Origin: Candidatus Altimarinota bacterium
GTDB lineage: Bacteria; Patescibacteriota; Minisyncoccia; Phycocordibacterales; UBA5272
Reading direction: 5' to 3'
DNA: 62,336 nucleotides
Assembly (NCBI GenBank): GCA_021734745.1
Contig: JAIPIK010000004.1
Location: 1-62,336 of the forward strand
Each line of letters starts with the position of its first letter. Position 1 is the first letter of the stretch. Below the pieces are notes generated by a model that searched no databases, was not told the DNA's origin, and saw only the letters and a program-made list of their open reading frames with translations. Positions 1 through 7,920 of the stretch are shown here, piece after piece. Made by a program: the position numbers and the translations under genes.

Positions 1-189
1 GTGCTTAGTAAGTACATTGAAACAGGGGTAGAAGAACTTGGTGAAGATAAAATATCAATCTTGCTTACCAACAAGTATCAATCACTGGAGGATGCAAAAG
101 AAGTTCTTGGAGATGTTCAGGGTATACGCTCACTCTTCTTCAACTTCCAGAAATATCTTTATAGAAAAGAAACAACTCAGGAGAAATAA
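1..189 (+). CDS. hsdR: Type I restriction enzyme R subunit, C-terminal end (partial)
   Basis: Only the last 62 codons lie in the window; the reading frame is open from base 1, so the gene begins to the left. The tail (KYQSLEDAKEVLG, then IRSLFFNFQKYLY) resembles the C-terminus of HsdR proteins, where a KYGS-EDA-LG segment is followed by a helix ending in FQKYLY. HsdR is the ATP-driven translocase and nuclease subunit of type I restriction systems. The next gene starts 6 nt downstream and is nuclease-like, which fits a restriction locus. The family call rests on a short stretch and could be wrong. Confidence 0.55.
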   Translation: MLSKYIETGVEELGEDKISILLTNKYQSLEDAKEVLGDVQGIRSLFFNFQKYLYRKETTQEK

Positions 190-195
190 AATAAT

Positions 196-660
196 ATGAA
201 AAAAGAACGAGAAATAATAACCGAAGATTTCGTTCAAATTGCTCTTATAAAACACCTTGAGGTAAATGGTTGGAGTAAGTCATTGCAGAGTTCTGAGCTA
301 TGGGAACAAGGTGTAGATATTAAAGTGCGTAATAATAAGTATTCAAGATACTGGCTTATAGAAGCCAAAGGAGACCCATCAATAAAAGTAAAAAATCCAT
401 CTGGTAGCCAAAGTAGTAGTTTCAATTCTGCTTTGGGGCAGATAATTACAAGAATGCATCGTAATGGTAAAAGTGGCTACAAGTATGGTTATAAATACGG
501 CGTTGCTTTTCCAGCATCTTTTAGGAAGATGGTTTTGAGGAAAATCCCTTTTGATGTAATGGATAAACTTAATTTATATTTATTTTTTGTAGATAAAACA
601 GGGAATGTTGAGGAGTTGGACTGGAAGAAGGTAAAGGTTATTAAAATAAGTAGTAAATAG
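196..660 (+). CDS. PD-(D/E)XK-like nuclease-fold protein next to HsdR
   Basis: 154 aa, starting 6 nt after the HsdR stop, so probably co-transcribed. The core GVDIKVRN (about residues 39-46) followed by YWLIEAKGD (about 52-60) has the spacing of the PD-(D/E)XK nuclease fold: an acidic residue on one strand, then E-x-K on the next. A GQII-R-M helix follows, and the C-terminal half is a beta/alpha region rich in Lys. Proteins like this occur as accessory genes in restriction islands and can act as nucleases or DNA-binding partners. I infer nuclease fold from the motif; the substrate and true role are unknown. Confidence 0.55.
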   Translation: MKKEREIITEDFVQIALIKHLEVNGWSKSLQSSELWEQGVDIKVRNNKYSRYWLIEAKGDPSIKVKNPSGSQSSSFNSALGQIITRMHRNGKSGYKYGYKYGVAFPASFRKMVLRKIPFDVMDKLNLYLFFVDKTGNVEELDWKKVKVIKISSK

Positions 661-750
661 GTAGCCATATACAAAATTGTTATTTATAATGAATATATGT
701 AGTAGGGATAGTCGGTCTCACTAAAAAGCTACACATTTGAGAAAATACAT

Positions 751-996
751 ATGTCAAAACTAATAAAGTTTACGTTGGACAAGAATAAGCAAAAGAATGT
801 CTGGGAGCTTACGAATGATAAGACTGATAAAGTGATAAAGACTTTTGATACCAAAGCAGAAGCAACAGCTGGTGGAGCACTTAAGAAAGCTGTTGGTGAT
901 GAAGGTGCTTCTGTCAAAATAAAGCTTGAGAATAATAAGATTCAAGAAGAAAGAACTTTTCCTCGTAAAGATGACCCAAGAGAATCAAAAGGTTAA
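751..996 (+). CDS. DUF2188 family small protein
   Basis: 81 aa. The layout fits DUF2188: an N-terminal strand, a W-x-L-x-N segment, a central helix with TKAEATAGGALKKAVG (about residues 37-52), then VKIKLENNKIQEERTF and a DP-rich end (KDDPRESKG). Members are small soluble proteins of unknown function, often in accessory regions. It stands alone between the restriction genes and the DUF3800 pair; no Shine-Dalgarno sequence is evident before the start. Confidence 0.7.
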   Translation: MSKLIKFTLDKNKQKNVWELTNDKTDKVIKTFDTKAEATAGGALKKAVGDEGASVKIKLENNKIQEERTFPRKDDPRESKG

Positions 997-1108
997 ACTG
1001 GACAAAAGATGACTGAGTAATACGCGATTGAGAGATAGGAGAAACACAGAATAGTTATATAGACATAATTGCCACATCACAACATCGGATGAAAAGCACA
1101 CCTTGTCT

Positions 1109-1147
1109 AAAATAAACACCATTTTTAGTAATGGTGTTTATTTTTTT
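1109..1147 (+). terminator. Rho-independent terminator before the DUF3800 gene
   Basis: A 14-bp inverted repeat (AAAATAAACACCAT and its complement at 1131-1144) with an 8-nt loop is followed by a run of T. It lies inside the long open frame that precedes the DUF3800 gene, which is a reason to reject the upstream start at 1103 and use the ATG at 1196. Confidence 0.75.
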
Positions 1148-1195
1148 GCAAATCTTTTAACATCAGACAATTTTTGTGTTAATATGTCTATATTT

Positions 1196-1897
1196 ATGGC
1201 ATCATATAACATTTATTGCGATGAAAGTTGCCACTTACTTAATGACGAAAGTAAGGTTTTTACTCTTGGTGGTGTTTGGGTTGAGAAATCAGAGACAGAT
1301 ACTATTTTGAAAGAGTTGAGAGCGTTAAAAGTAAAACATAATTTATCTACCACTTTTGAAGCAAAATGGACTAAAGTTTCAGAATCAAAAGTAGATTACT
1401 ACTGTGATTTAGTTAAATACTTTTTTGATAATGATAAATTACATTTTCGTGCTGTAGTTGTTCCAGATAAGTCAGTATTAGACCACACAGCATTTAATCA
1501 AGACCACGACACTTGGTATTACAAAATGTTCTATCTTCTTTTGAGTGTTATTTTACAACCGGAGTCAGATTATAATCTCTATTTAGATATTAAAGATACT
1601 AAAAGCAACTTAAAAGTTATAGAGTTGAAAAGAATTCTAAACATTGCTAATGCTGATAATTTTCCAATCAGTAAGGCTCAGCAAATTAGGTCTCACGAGG
1701 TTGAGTTAATGCAGGTAACAGATATATTACTTGGTGCTTTGTCTTATGCTCATCGTGGATTGCAGACAAATGAAGGAAAGAAAAAGGTCGTGGAGTTTGT
1801 AGAAGCTAGTTTTGGAAAGGGGAACATATTGGGCTCATCACCTCTTGGGGAAAGTAAGTTTAATGTATTAGTATGGAAACCGAGAACACAGAAGTAA
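1196..1897 (+). CDS. DUF3800 domain protein
   Basis: 233 aa from the ATG at 1196. The N-terminal NIYCDESCH followed by a TLGGVWV strand is the hallmark of DUF3800, a predicted RNase H-fold family with an acidic DES motif. Further typical parts are YLDIKDTKS in the middle and HEVELMQVTDILLGAL near residue 180, where conserved acidic residues complete the presumed metal site. The family is common in mobile and defence islands; its activity is not established to my knowledge. The stop overlaps the next gene by 25 nt, pointing to a translationally coupled pair. A terminator upstream (1109-1147) argues against the longer frame. Confidence 0.8.
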   Translation: MASYNIYCDESCHLLNDESKVFTLGGVWVEKSETDTILKELRALKVKHNLSTTFEAKWTKVSESKVDYYCDLVKYFFDNDKLHFRAVVVPDKSVLDHTAFNQDHDTWYYKMFYLLLSVILQPESDYNLYLDIKDTKSNLKVIELKRILNIANADNFPISKAQQIRSHEVELMQVTDILLGALSYAHRGLQTNEGKKKVVEFVEASFGKGNILGSSPLGESKFNVLVWKPRTQK

Positions 1898-2364
1898 AAC
1901 TACCTCCAGATATTTTTCCATCTACAGGCGATTGGGATACATATTTAGAAGAGATACATAGAATCTTTTTAGAAACTCTAGCGAATAAGGAGATTACTTT
2001 CTGTAACCTGCCAGTGAGACTTAAGAAGAATCCAGAATATAAAGATAAATCTTTTTCTTTCTGGCATCTTATATCAGAAGGAGAAAAAGAAGAAGAAAGG
2101 ACTCCAGACTTCAGAAGGTGTGAAAGACTGGGATGGATACATTGGGTTATTGAAAATGCAAAATCAAATAAAAGTATATCTTGTTGGGAAAATGACAGAG
2201 GGAGAAATACTCACGTGGTTATATGGTTTGAAGATGAAAGTTATGTGGTTATTTTAGCAAAGAGAAAAGACTATTTTTTACTTAAAACAGCATACCCAGC
2301 AGAACCTCACAGAGCAGAGGTGTTTCGTAGAGAAAAGACTGAAAAAAGGAACTATATTTTCTAG
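1873..2364 (+). CDS. Unrecognised protein paired with DUF3800, possibly a PBECR/RelE-like nuclease
   Basis: 163 aa, overlapping the end of the DUF3800 gene by 25 nt in another frame. Visible elements are FWHLISEGE (about residues 63-71), RRCERLGWIHWVIEN (about 81-95), an RGRNTHVV turn, and a C-terminal block YFLLKTAYPAEPHRAE that resembles the TAY-containing end of PBECR-type (RelE-like) phage nucleases. The His/Arg-rich pattern fits an RNase-like fold. The tight pairing suggests the two products act together. Family placement is my inference from pattern only. Confidence 0.45.
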   Translation: METENTEVKLPPDIFPSTGDWDTYLEEIHRIFLETLANKEITFCNLPVRLKKNPEYKDKSFSFWHLISEGEKEEERTPDFRRCERLGWIHWVIENAKSNKSISCWENDRGRNTHVVIWFEDESYVVILAKRKDYFLLKTAYPAEPHRAEVFRREKTEKRNYIF

Positions 2365-2381
2365 TTTTTTTACTAAAAGCA

Positions 2382-2405
2382 GAAACCGCCCTTTCGGACG
2401 GTTTC
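2382..2405. terminator. GC-rich hairpin after the DUF3800 pair
   Basis: GAAACCG and CGGTTTC pair around a CCC-TTTC-GG inner stem. It sits 18 nt after the stop at 2364. No strong T run follows on the plus strand, so termination is plausible but not certain. Confidence 0.5.
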
Positions 2406-2537
2406 GTATGCTCCTTCTACGCGTGGTAGATGAGACTGGCTACAGTATACATTTTTTAGACCATAAAATCAACCCACAAGCTTGACGTGTGGATAACTTT
2501 AATTTATTGTAACGTTCCTAAAATTTAACATTAGTTT

Positions 2538-2711
2538 GTGATATTGTTAAAAATTCTAAACAAAGAAAATAATAAGTTGTCTGATGAGACAATAAAAAGT
2601 TTAGAAGAATTGGGTGTAGTCCTGTACGGAATACGTAAAAGACTCTTAGCTGAAGGAATTATAAAAATTGGCTCAGATGGTAAAGTAATCTTTCCTGAAA
2701 AGAAAAAATAG
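2538..2711 (+). CDS. Small hypothetical protein (57 aa, GTG start)
   Basis: A plus-strand frame opens at GTG 2538 and ends at TAG 2709-2711. It encodes a helical N-terminus (KLSDETIKSLEELG), then LYGIRKRLLAEGIIKI and a GSDGKVIFPEKKK tail, which reads like a short winged-helix or recombinase-accessory segment. It converges on the serine recombinase gene. The minus-strand frame over the same bases gives low-complexity hydrophobic sequence and looks like a shadow. It may be a gene remnant; no family is recognised. Confidence 0.4.
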   Translation: MILLKILNKENNKLSDETIKSLEELGVVLYGIRKRLLAEGIIKIGSDGKVIFPEKKK

Positions 2712-2790
2712 TTACAATGCAGATGAAGGTACTTCTGAGTTAAAGGTCGGAATGTAGATTGTTGCATCATTTCTTCTCTCAAAAATAGTT

Positions 2791-4293
2791 CTAACATCCT
2801 CTACTACGGCACACCAATTGGGATTTTTCAGCGCCACTTTGCTGATTTATCTTGTAAATTATGGATAATTTGTTAGTCCCAAATTTTTCTCCATCAAAAG
2901 TTAATTTTTCCGGGAAAATTTGGTTTTGGAACTTTATAGTGAGGTTATAGTTTTTATTCTTTAATCTTTCCCATGTTTTTGCTGTTTCCCTAATAAAATT
3001 AAAACAGTAATTAAGAGCTTCCTCCATATTAAATTCCTCTATATGATTATCTTGAAGTAGCTGACGTTTGCCATTCATTTTCCTTCTCGTTATTTCTTTT
3101 TGTTCTAAGAATTCATCATCAGAATATTTTCCTTCTCTGTGTAAATCGAATATTTTTTGTCTTTCCTGTTCTAGTCTTTCAATTTCTATTCTTACTTTTG
3201 CATTGTTCTCATCCATTCTTTTGTAATTTGTCTGCCAAATATCCATAACAATAGCTTTGAATATTTTTTCGAACTTTACACTAGGTGTTATTTCATTAAG
3301 ACATTTAACAAATAGAGCATCAAGTGTTTCCTTGGGTATGAATTTTGCCTGTAGGCATCCTTGCTTCTGGTGGTGATAGTAGGGGTATATTTTTTTAGAA
3401 AAACTACCAGTAAGGGCAATTTGGCAATGAGCACATAAAATTTTTCTTCTTAATGGAAAGTATTGGTTTTGAGTTGTATGATTTATTTTTGTATAAGCCC
3501 TCTTATAACCTTTTTGACATTGAATAAATAAATCTTCACTAACTATTGCTTCAAAATCACCTTTAACATCTAATCCCCAGACTCTTATCTTTCCACAATA
3601 TAGTGAGTTTTTCAAAATCTTTTCCATCAATTGAGCATGAGGGATTTTTCCTTGTTTTGTTTTGAAACCTCTCTCAAAAACATATTTAGCTATAGATTCA
3701 TAAGTATGTATTCCTTTAGCATACTCCTCAAATATCATTAAGATGTATGGGGATGTAGAACTTTCAGGGGTTAAATTTGAACCTTGCCGAATTCTGTAGT
3801 ACCCAATAGGAGCTTGCCACACCCAAACTCCTTTTTTAACCTTTTCCATCATACCTCCTTTAGATCTTTCTGTTCTTATATTATTATCAAATTCAGCAAA
3901 GACAGAGATGACCCCCTCCATCACTTTTCCAATAGGTGTTTCATCTATTGGTTCTGTTACGGAACGAAGGACTACGCCATAGCGCTTTAATGTCGTTTGT
4001 GTTACAACATGATCATTTTGGTTACGTGAGAATCTATCCAACTTGTAAACAATAAAATGTGTAATATTATTTTTTTTATTTCCACAAAAATTTACTGCTT
4101 TTATAAACTCTGTTCTGTTCGCTGTTTTTGCTGACTCACCTTTCTCTATAAAAGCTTCAATAATTTCTATACCTTCTCTTTGAGCATATTCCCTGCAATA
4201 CCTTTCTTGAGACTCAAGACTCGTATTATCAACTTGTTCAGTAGAGGAAACTCTACAGTAGATTATTCCTTTTTTAGTCTTAGTTTTTTCCAT
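2791..4293 (-). CDS. Large serine recombinase (resolvase/invertase family)
   Basis: 500 aa. Domains in order: resolvase-type catalytic domain with YCRVSS (nucleophile Ser16), then YKLDRFSRN near residue 83; recombinase domain around 150-260 (APIGYYR, NSLYCG); zinc beta-ribbon with CAHC near residue 290 and a paired downstream Cys; a coiled-coil segment about 365-410; and a C-terminal tail. Such enzymes integrate and excise mobile elements through a 5'-phosphoserine link. Two small genes lie directly upstream on the same strand (4296-4490 and 4516-4752), so the three form a likely operon and mark the neighbouring region as a mobile island. I could not identify attachment sites. Confidence 0.92.
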   Translation of the reverse strand: MEKTKTKKGIIYCRVSSTEQVDNTSLESQERYCREYAQREGIEIIEAFIEKGESAKTANRTEFIKAVNFCGNKKNNITHFIVYKLDRFSRNQNDHVVTQTTLKRYGVVLRSVTEPIDETPIGKVMEGVISVFAEFDNNIRTERSKGGMMEKVKKGVWVWQAPIGYYRIRQGSNLTPESSTSPYILMIFEEYAKGIHTYESIAKYVFERGFKTKQGKIPHAQLMEKILKNSLYCGKIRVWGLDVKGDFEAIVSEDLFIQCQKGYKRAYTKINHTTQNQYFPLRRKILCAHCQIALTGSFSKKIYPYYHHQKQGCLQAKFIPKETLDALFVKCLNEITPSVKFEKIFKAIVMDIWQTNYKRMDENNAKVRIEIERLEQERQKIFDLHREGKYSDDEFLEQKEITRRKMNGKRQLLQDNHIEEFNMEEALNYCFNFIRETAKTWERLKNKNYNLTIKFQNQIFPEKLTFDGEKFGTNKLSIIYKINQQSGAEKSQLVCRSRGC

Positions 4294-4295
4294 GT

Positions 4296-4490
4296 TTACA
4301 TTGTATTACCTTCTTGCTTAGAAGTTAACGACCCAACGGGATTTTTGGGACTTAATTTCTCTTCACTCCAGTCTTCAAAAATTAGTTGACCTAGGTCGTA
4401 GAAAGATTGACGTAGTTCTGTAAGCTCATCATCGGTGAGATTTGTCGTACTAGGTGTATCAATCTTTCTAAGTGCTTCTAAGCTCAACAT
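4296..4490 (-). CDS. Small helical protein upstream of the recombinase
   Basis: 64 aa from the ATG at 4490 (a longer frame to 4544 would overlap the upstream gene). Its stop is 2 nt from the recombinase start, so translation is probably coupled. The sequence is helical (SLEALRKI; LTDDELTELRQSFYDLGQLIF) with a polar tail. I recognise no family; its position suggests an accessory or regulatory factor for the recombinase. Confidence 0.55.
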   Translation of the reverse strand: MLSLEALRKIDTPSTTNLTDDELTELRQSFYDLGQLIFEDWSEEKLSPKNPVGSLTSKQEGNTM

Positions 4491-4515
4491 AATAGATTTA
4501 GTGTGTTGTATCTTG

Positions 4516-4752
4516 TTATTTTGCCTCAATTCGGTCGTCCACAAGAGGATTAGAGAGTAATGCTAGGTGTTTTACTAGTAGGGGTCGATCATTTTTGTCA
4601 TAATCGCCCAAAGGCATTATTTTTGTAAAGAATCTACTGATGGTTTGAGTAGTAAATCCTTTACCTTTAACAGCCATCGCTAGACACGAATAACTTCCAA
4701 GAATTGGTTCACATTTCTGAATTTTTTCGAAATTTGCTTTTATTGATTTCAT
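4516..4752 (-). CDS. Small conserved CPR recombinase-associated protein
   Basis: 78 aa from the ATG at 4752; the upstream extension to 4860 would read through a stable hairpin and is unlikely. The sequence has FEKIQKCEPILGSY, AVKGKGFTTQTISRFFTKI and a DYDKNDRP-LVKHL end. From memory, short proteins with this pattern (a helix, a G-K/F-S-x-x-I-x-x-W/F-F motif and a DYxKxDK motif) often precede serine recombinases in CPR genomes. It may be a small DNA-binding protein. It heads the three-gene minus-strand operon. Confidence 0.6.
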   Translation of the reverse strand: MKSIKANFEKIQKCEPILGSYSCLAMAVKGKGFTTQTISRFFTKIMPLGDYDKNDRPLLVKHLALLSNPLVDDRIEAK

Positions 4753-4757
4753 ATAGA

Positions 4758-4826
4758 ATAAATAAAACCCACTTATAAATCGGTAACAAGTGGTGTTCAG
4801 GCGACTTGTGGCCGATTTATGAATGG
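4758..4826 (-). terminator. Long leader hairpin with U-rich tail ahead of the recombinase operon
   Basis: On the minus strand CCCATTCATAAATCGG pairs imperfectly with CCGATTTATAAGTGGG, with an inner ACAAGT/ACTTGT helix, and is followed by a TTTTATTTATT tract just before the ATG at 4752. The shape is that of an intrinsic terminator placed in a leader, so it could attenuate the operon or end a short upstream transcript. Confidence 0.5.
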
Positions 4827-4967
4827 GCTTTAGTCTGAACACCTTATCGCAGATACTCATCGTATCTTTATCTATTCTCGCAAAAGAGCTCTCTTTAGAA
4901 AGGAATTAAATTTATACTATGGTATTATTAAGGTGTTTCTAATCGAATATTGAAAAAGTAGCCTAAA

Positions 4968-5117
4968 CCTCTGAAAAGAGGCATGGTGAATAAGTCCGTT
5001 CAAGATAAAAAACCCATCATGTGGGATTTGTCTTGAACGGCCATACTTGGAAACGAGTATGGAGGACGTAAGTCCTCACTCACGTGGTGGGCTTTTTGTA
5101 TTTAAGAACCCATCACG
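4968..5117 (+). ncRNA. Candidate structured RNA with GNRA tetraloops and alternative pairing
   Basis: Successive helices are visible: CCTCT/AGAGG with a GAAA loop (4968-4981); a 10-bp helix CCGTTCAAGA/TCTTGAACGG (4996-5005 with 5031-5040); a 9-bp helix with one wobble closed by GAAA (5041-5062); and AGGAC/GTCCT with a GTAA loop (5063-5076). In addition 5081-5091 can pair over 11 bp (two wobbles) with 5013-5023, inside the loop of the second helix, or 5083-5091 can pair with 5109-5117. A T run follows 5091. No open frame explains the segment. Three GNRA loops in 110 nt argue for a folded RNA; class and function are unknown. Confidence 0.55.
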
Positions 5118-5165
5118 AAATGAAACCTTTACCATTATTGGAAGTTACTTTTAACAATAAATTAT

Positions 5166-5432
5166 ATGTGGTTAATAATCTCAACATTGCTATTTACTGT
5201 TGGTTTAATGTATTTCGACAACAAAGCAAACCCTAATTCATTTAGAGATTGTATGTTTCTTATTGTTGGTAGTGTAATATTGTTCCTTTACCCTCCAATT
5301 ATGGTGGCCGTCTATAAAGTTTCAGACCCTGGTGGTATTCTAAGTACTCTTATTAGAGGATTTTCAACTATAGCGAGTGTGTTCATTCTTGTTGGTTCTG
5401 TGAAGAAGTTGTTTTACCTAAAGAAGAATTAA
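5166..5432 (+). CDS. Small membrane protein, three predicted TM segments
   Basis: 88 aa with hydrophobic segments at about residues 2-17, 31-48 and 60-80 and a basic C-terminus (KKLFYLKKN). No family is recognised. It follows the structured segment at 4968-5117 by about 50 nt, so that segment could be its leader. There is no Shine-Dalgarno sequence. Confidence 0.5.
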   Translation: MWLIISTLLFTVGLMYFDNKANPNSFRDCMFLIVGSVILFLYPPIMVAVYKVSDPGGILSTLIRGFSTIASVFILVGSVKKLFYLKKN

Positions 5433-5527
5433 ATAAAATCGAATATTTAATTATTGTTGTAGTGATAACTTCTAGTCCAATAGATATTAAGAATCTGTAT
5501 GTTTATTATTTAGTCTAAAATTCAAAT

Positions 5528-5782
5528 ATGTTATATGTACTATTGGTTATAATAATTATTTTGCTTGTTAAAATAGCATTTAAGAATAGAGATAAAGGGG
5601 CAGAATTTAATAAACTTTTTGCCCCAATAAAAGGAGTTAAGCCTTTTAGAATGGATGACAAGAGAAACCTTACACATCCAAAAGAAATAGTTAAATATAA
5701 AGACCTTTCTTATTTAAAAAGAGAAGAAGTAGTGAGAGAAGAGAATTTTATGAATTCAATTAAATTACCAGAAGAGAAATAG
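5528..5782 (+). CDS. Small single-TM protein
   Basis: 84 aa: an N-terminal TM segment (about residues 2-16), then a charged cytoplasmic-type tail with KRNLTHPKEIVKYKDLSYL. No family is recognised. It is the first of two small membrane-protein genes spaced 19 nt apart, likely one transcript. Confidence 0.5.
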   Translation: MLYVLLVIIIILLVKIAFKNRDKGAEFNKLFAPIKGVKPFRMDDKRNLTHPKEIVKYKDLSYLKREEVVREENFMNSIKLPEEK

Positions 5783-5801
5783 AATTTTATAAATAAAAAA
5801 T

Positions 5802-5987
5802 ATGACACTTTTTAAAAAAACTTTAGGAACTCTTTCAATTGTGCTTGGGTATTTAGTTATTTTTTTGGGTATATTAGCTTCATCTTCAACTCAATTAGAA
5901 TCTGCACACTCTGTTAATTTAATAATAGGGGGTGGTATATTTATTGCTAGCGGTATAAGTATGTTTTTTCTTAATAAAAATGATTAG
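5802..5987 (+). CDS. Small two-TM protein
   Basis: 61 aa with two hydrophobic segments (about residues 8-26 and 38-56) joined by a short polar turn, the second one Gly-rich (IIGGGIFIASG). No family is recognised. It lies 19 nt after the previous small membrane-protein gene. Confidence 0.5.
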   Translation: MTLFKKTLGTLSIVLGYLVIFLGILASSSTQLESAHSVNLIIGGGIFIASGISMFFLNKND

Positions 5988-6081
5988 GCCAGTCTTAATA
6001 CCATAAGGAGTTCTCCTGTTATTTATCTGCTAAAACAGTAAAATTCGACGGGGTTCTAACTTAAAGGTAGACTTAAAATAA

Positions 6082-6897
6082 ATGATAAAAAAACATATAT
6101 CTAATAAAAAAGTAATTGCAATCATTATAGTATTCTTTTTACTAGTTTTAGTGATAGTAAGTTATTTTTACAAAATGGAGCCACTAATTATTTATAAGGA
6201 AAAAATAATCACAAGTACTGATTTTGAAAAATCTTCCGAGCTTAATTTGCCTCTAAAATACTTTGCTGAGTCTAATGTAGTGTATGGGTCTGGTGACGGT
6301 GAATATTTAAATAGTTGGAGTAATGCAACTTTTGAAGATGGGTATCAATCTTTCCCGACAACAAAAATAACTATACCGACCGATGGGTACTCTGTAGATA
6401 TAAAGCCACTTCCACCCATTAAATCACTGAATCAACTTAAAAAAGAGTCTGAATTTAGTGATGCTTATCCTTACATGGAATTCTATTTAAAAGATGTAAA
6501 AAAATATGGAAATATTGCAAATCGTTTTATAAATGAATCTTTAGGGGTAAGAGAAGTAAGAAAGTTTGATGTCGATATGGATGGTAAAGAGGAAACGATT
6601 ATAACTTTATGTACTTATGGTGCTAACGGTTGTCCTCATAAATTTATCATTATAAAAGATAACAGTATTATTTTCTCTGTGGAAGTTGAAGGTAGACACT
6701 TAAATCTTATTAGTTCCGAAACAGGGAGTGGTTTTTATGTCCATTGGATTCCAAAAGAAAAAGAAGGAACAAAATGGGAAAATTCCTATTGTTGTCCTCC
6801 TGGCTATATGAAAACAAGATTCGTATTCGAAAAAGGAAAGTTTATACCAGTGTATGAACAAGAAGTTCTGTATTTTACAGTTAATAATAAAAAATAA
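6082..6897 (+). CDS. Membrane-anchored extracytoplasmic protein with a Ca-binding-like DxDxDG loop
   Basis: 271 aa. A basic N-terminus and one TM anchor (about residues 10-29) precede an exported domain. Near residue 165 FDVDMDGKEETI looks like an FG-GAP or EF-like DxDxDG calcium loop, and cysteines cluster in CTYGANGC and YCCPPG, suggesting disulfides outside the cell. No named family is recognised. It is the last gene before the cassette-like region. Confidence 0.55.
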   Translation: MIKKHISNKKVIAIIIVFFLLVLVIVSYFYKMEPLIIYKEKIITSTDFEKSSELNLPLKYFAESNVVYGSGDGEYLNSWSNATFEDGYQSFPTTKITIPTDGYSVDIKPLPPIKSLNQLKKESEFSDAYPYMEFYLKDVKKYGNIANRFINESLGVREVRKFDVDMDGKEETIITLCTYGANGCPHKFIIIKDNSIIFSVEVEGRHLNLISSETGSGFYVHWIPKEKEGTKWENSYCCPPGYMKTRFVFEKGKFIPVYEQEVLYFTVNNKK

Positions 6898-7241
6898 AAA
6901 TTCATATTAACAAAATATCTTGGTCTATTAAAGATGAGGGTGAAACTTTTATAAAGTAAAGCACTCCTTTTATTCATTGTTTACATAGTTCTAATCTTTA
7001 GAGGTAGTCTTCAATTTGTTTAAAAACGTTGATATTTTTAGGTATTTAGTAGATTTCTAATTCTTTTCCAAGCTTTTGCCACTGACTAAGCTCTATAACT
7101 AGTTCGTCCCAATTCGTTCTCACTTGGGACACCAATCAATAAAAACTAAAAATCTCCTTTCAAACGAGGGGATTTTTAGTTCTTACATTTAGGTACCCTA
7201 TCGGGAATAATTGGGTAGGTTGTAACTGGTATACTTGAGAC
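6898..7241 (+). repeat. Intergenic region with terminator-like hairpin and cassette promoter P1
   Basis: No gene is seen in this 344-nt gap. It holds a hairpin of AACTAAAAATC (7144-7154) with its complement at 7171-7181, and then promoter module P1 (7171-7235), which matches the module at 9494-9558 at 57 of 65 positions. P1 ends in the extended -10 TGGTATACT (7227-7235), 6 nt before the GNAT start codon. Confidence 0.6.
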
Positions 7242-7724
7242 ATGATTATTAGAGAATTAAATAAGAGTGACATATCAGCCGTTAAGAATATTTACGAGTT
7301 ATATTGGACTGGGGACTTTAAAGATAATCTAATAAAAAGATTAAACGGAAATATTGAAAATTCTCCTGATGTAATCCAGCAATCTTTTAAATATTTTGTT
7401 GCAGAAAATCATGGGGAAGTTGTTGGTGTTGTTGGTTACCGAAATGTTCCCCAACATATGATTGAATTTACCAGCTCAGACCATCCCGCAGAACTTTACA
7501 TTATTGCTGTAAAAAATAAAGGAGAGGGTTTAGGTAAAACACTAATTGAAAAAGTTAAAGATGGATTAAAAGAGTTTAAGTATACAGAGGTAGTTCTCTA
7601 TAGTGGAGAGACACATAAAGAGTCGTGGGGATTTTACGACCATCTTGGTTTTGAGAGAGTCAAAGAGTCTGTTGCCCCTAATGGTGAGAAGGGTCAGATA
7701 TGGAGAATGATTTTAGAAAAATAA
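7242..7724 (+). CDS. GNAT family N-acetyltransferase
   Basis: 160 aa. An N-terminal IIRELNKSDI strand and helix start the fold; the acetyl-CoA site is visible in the AELYIIAV strand followed by KGEGLGKTLIEKV (about residues 82-105), matching motif A (Q/R-x-x-G-x-G/A). A C-terminal FYDHLGFERV segment is the usual last GNAT block. The substrate cannot be told. The -10 (TATACT 7230-7235) lies 6 nt before ATG, so the mRNA is probably leaderless. Shared intergenic modules flank it on both sides. Confidence 0.85.
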   Translation: MIIRELNKSDISAVKNIYELYWTGDFKDNLIKRLNGNIENSPDVIQQSFKYFVAENHGEVVGVVGYRNVPQHMIEFTSSDHPAELYIIAVKNKGEGLGKTLIEKVKDGLKEFKYTEVVLYSGETHKESWGFYDHLGFERVKESVAPNGEKGQIWRMILEK

Positions 7725-7769
7725 TATAGTGTAAACAAGAGTAGGGTAAGTTATCTCTTACTCATCTGA

Positions 7770-7868
7770 GTTCCAATCCCGTCTACGACAGTACACACGT
7801 GAAAATAGACGGCTTTAGCCGTCTATTTTCGTGTGTGTCTATCAGTAACAATGTCTAAACATTGTTAC
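7770..7868. repeat. Intergenic cassette repeat plus two strong hairpins
   Basis: The repeat module GTTCYAATCCCGTCTACGAC followed by AGTACAC (near 7770-7797; also at 10515-10541) leads into a long hairpin: GAAAATAGACGGCT (7801-7814) with its complement at 7817-7830, extended by ACACACG/CGTGTGT. A second perfect hairpin GTAACAATGT/ACATTGTTAC follows at 7845-7868. These likely terminate the GNAT transcript or act as structural units of the repeat. Confidence 0.6.
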
Positions 7869-7920
7869 GTGGATTTGATTGTAGAAGAGGGGACTTTAGT
7901 TCATATCTATTTTCGTCTTC

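Noticed and set aside
1103-1195. Long start for the DUF3800 gene
   Set aside because: The extension encodes a terminator hairpin and non-family sequence; ATG 1196 starts at the conserved NIYCDES.
2531-2797. Minus-strand 88-aa frame
   Set aside because: Its sequence is low-complexity hydrophobic and the plus strand reads as a better helical protein.
7765-7800. GTTCCAATCCCGTCTACG repeats as tRNA 3' halves
   Set aside because: The T-loop-like stretch lacks a purine at the right place and the flanks do not form a T stem or acceptor stem; no anticodon arm lies upstream.
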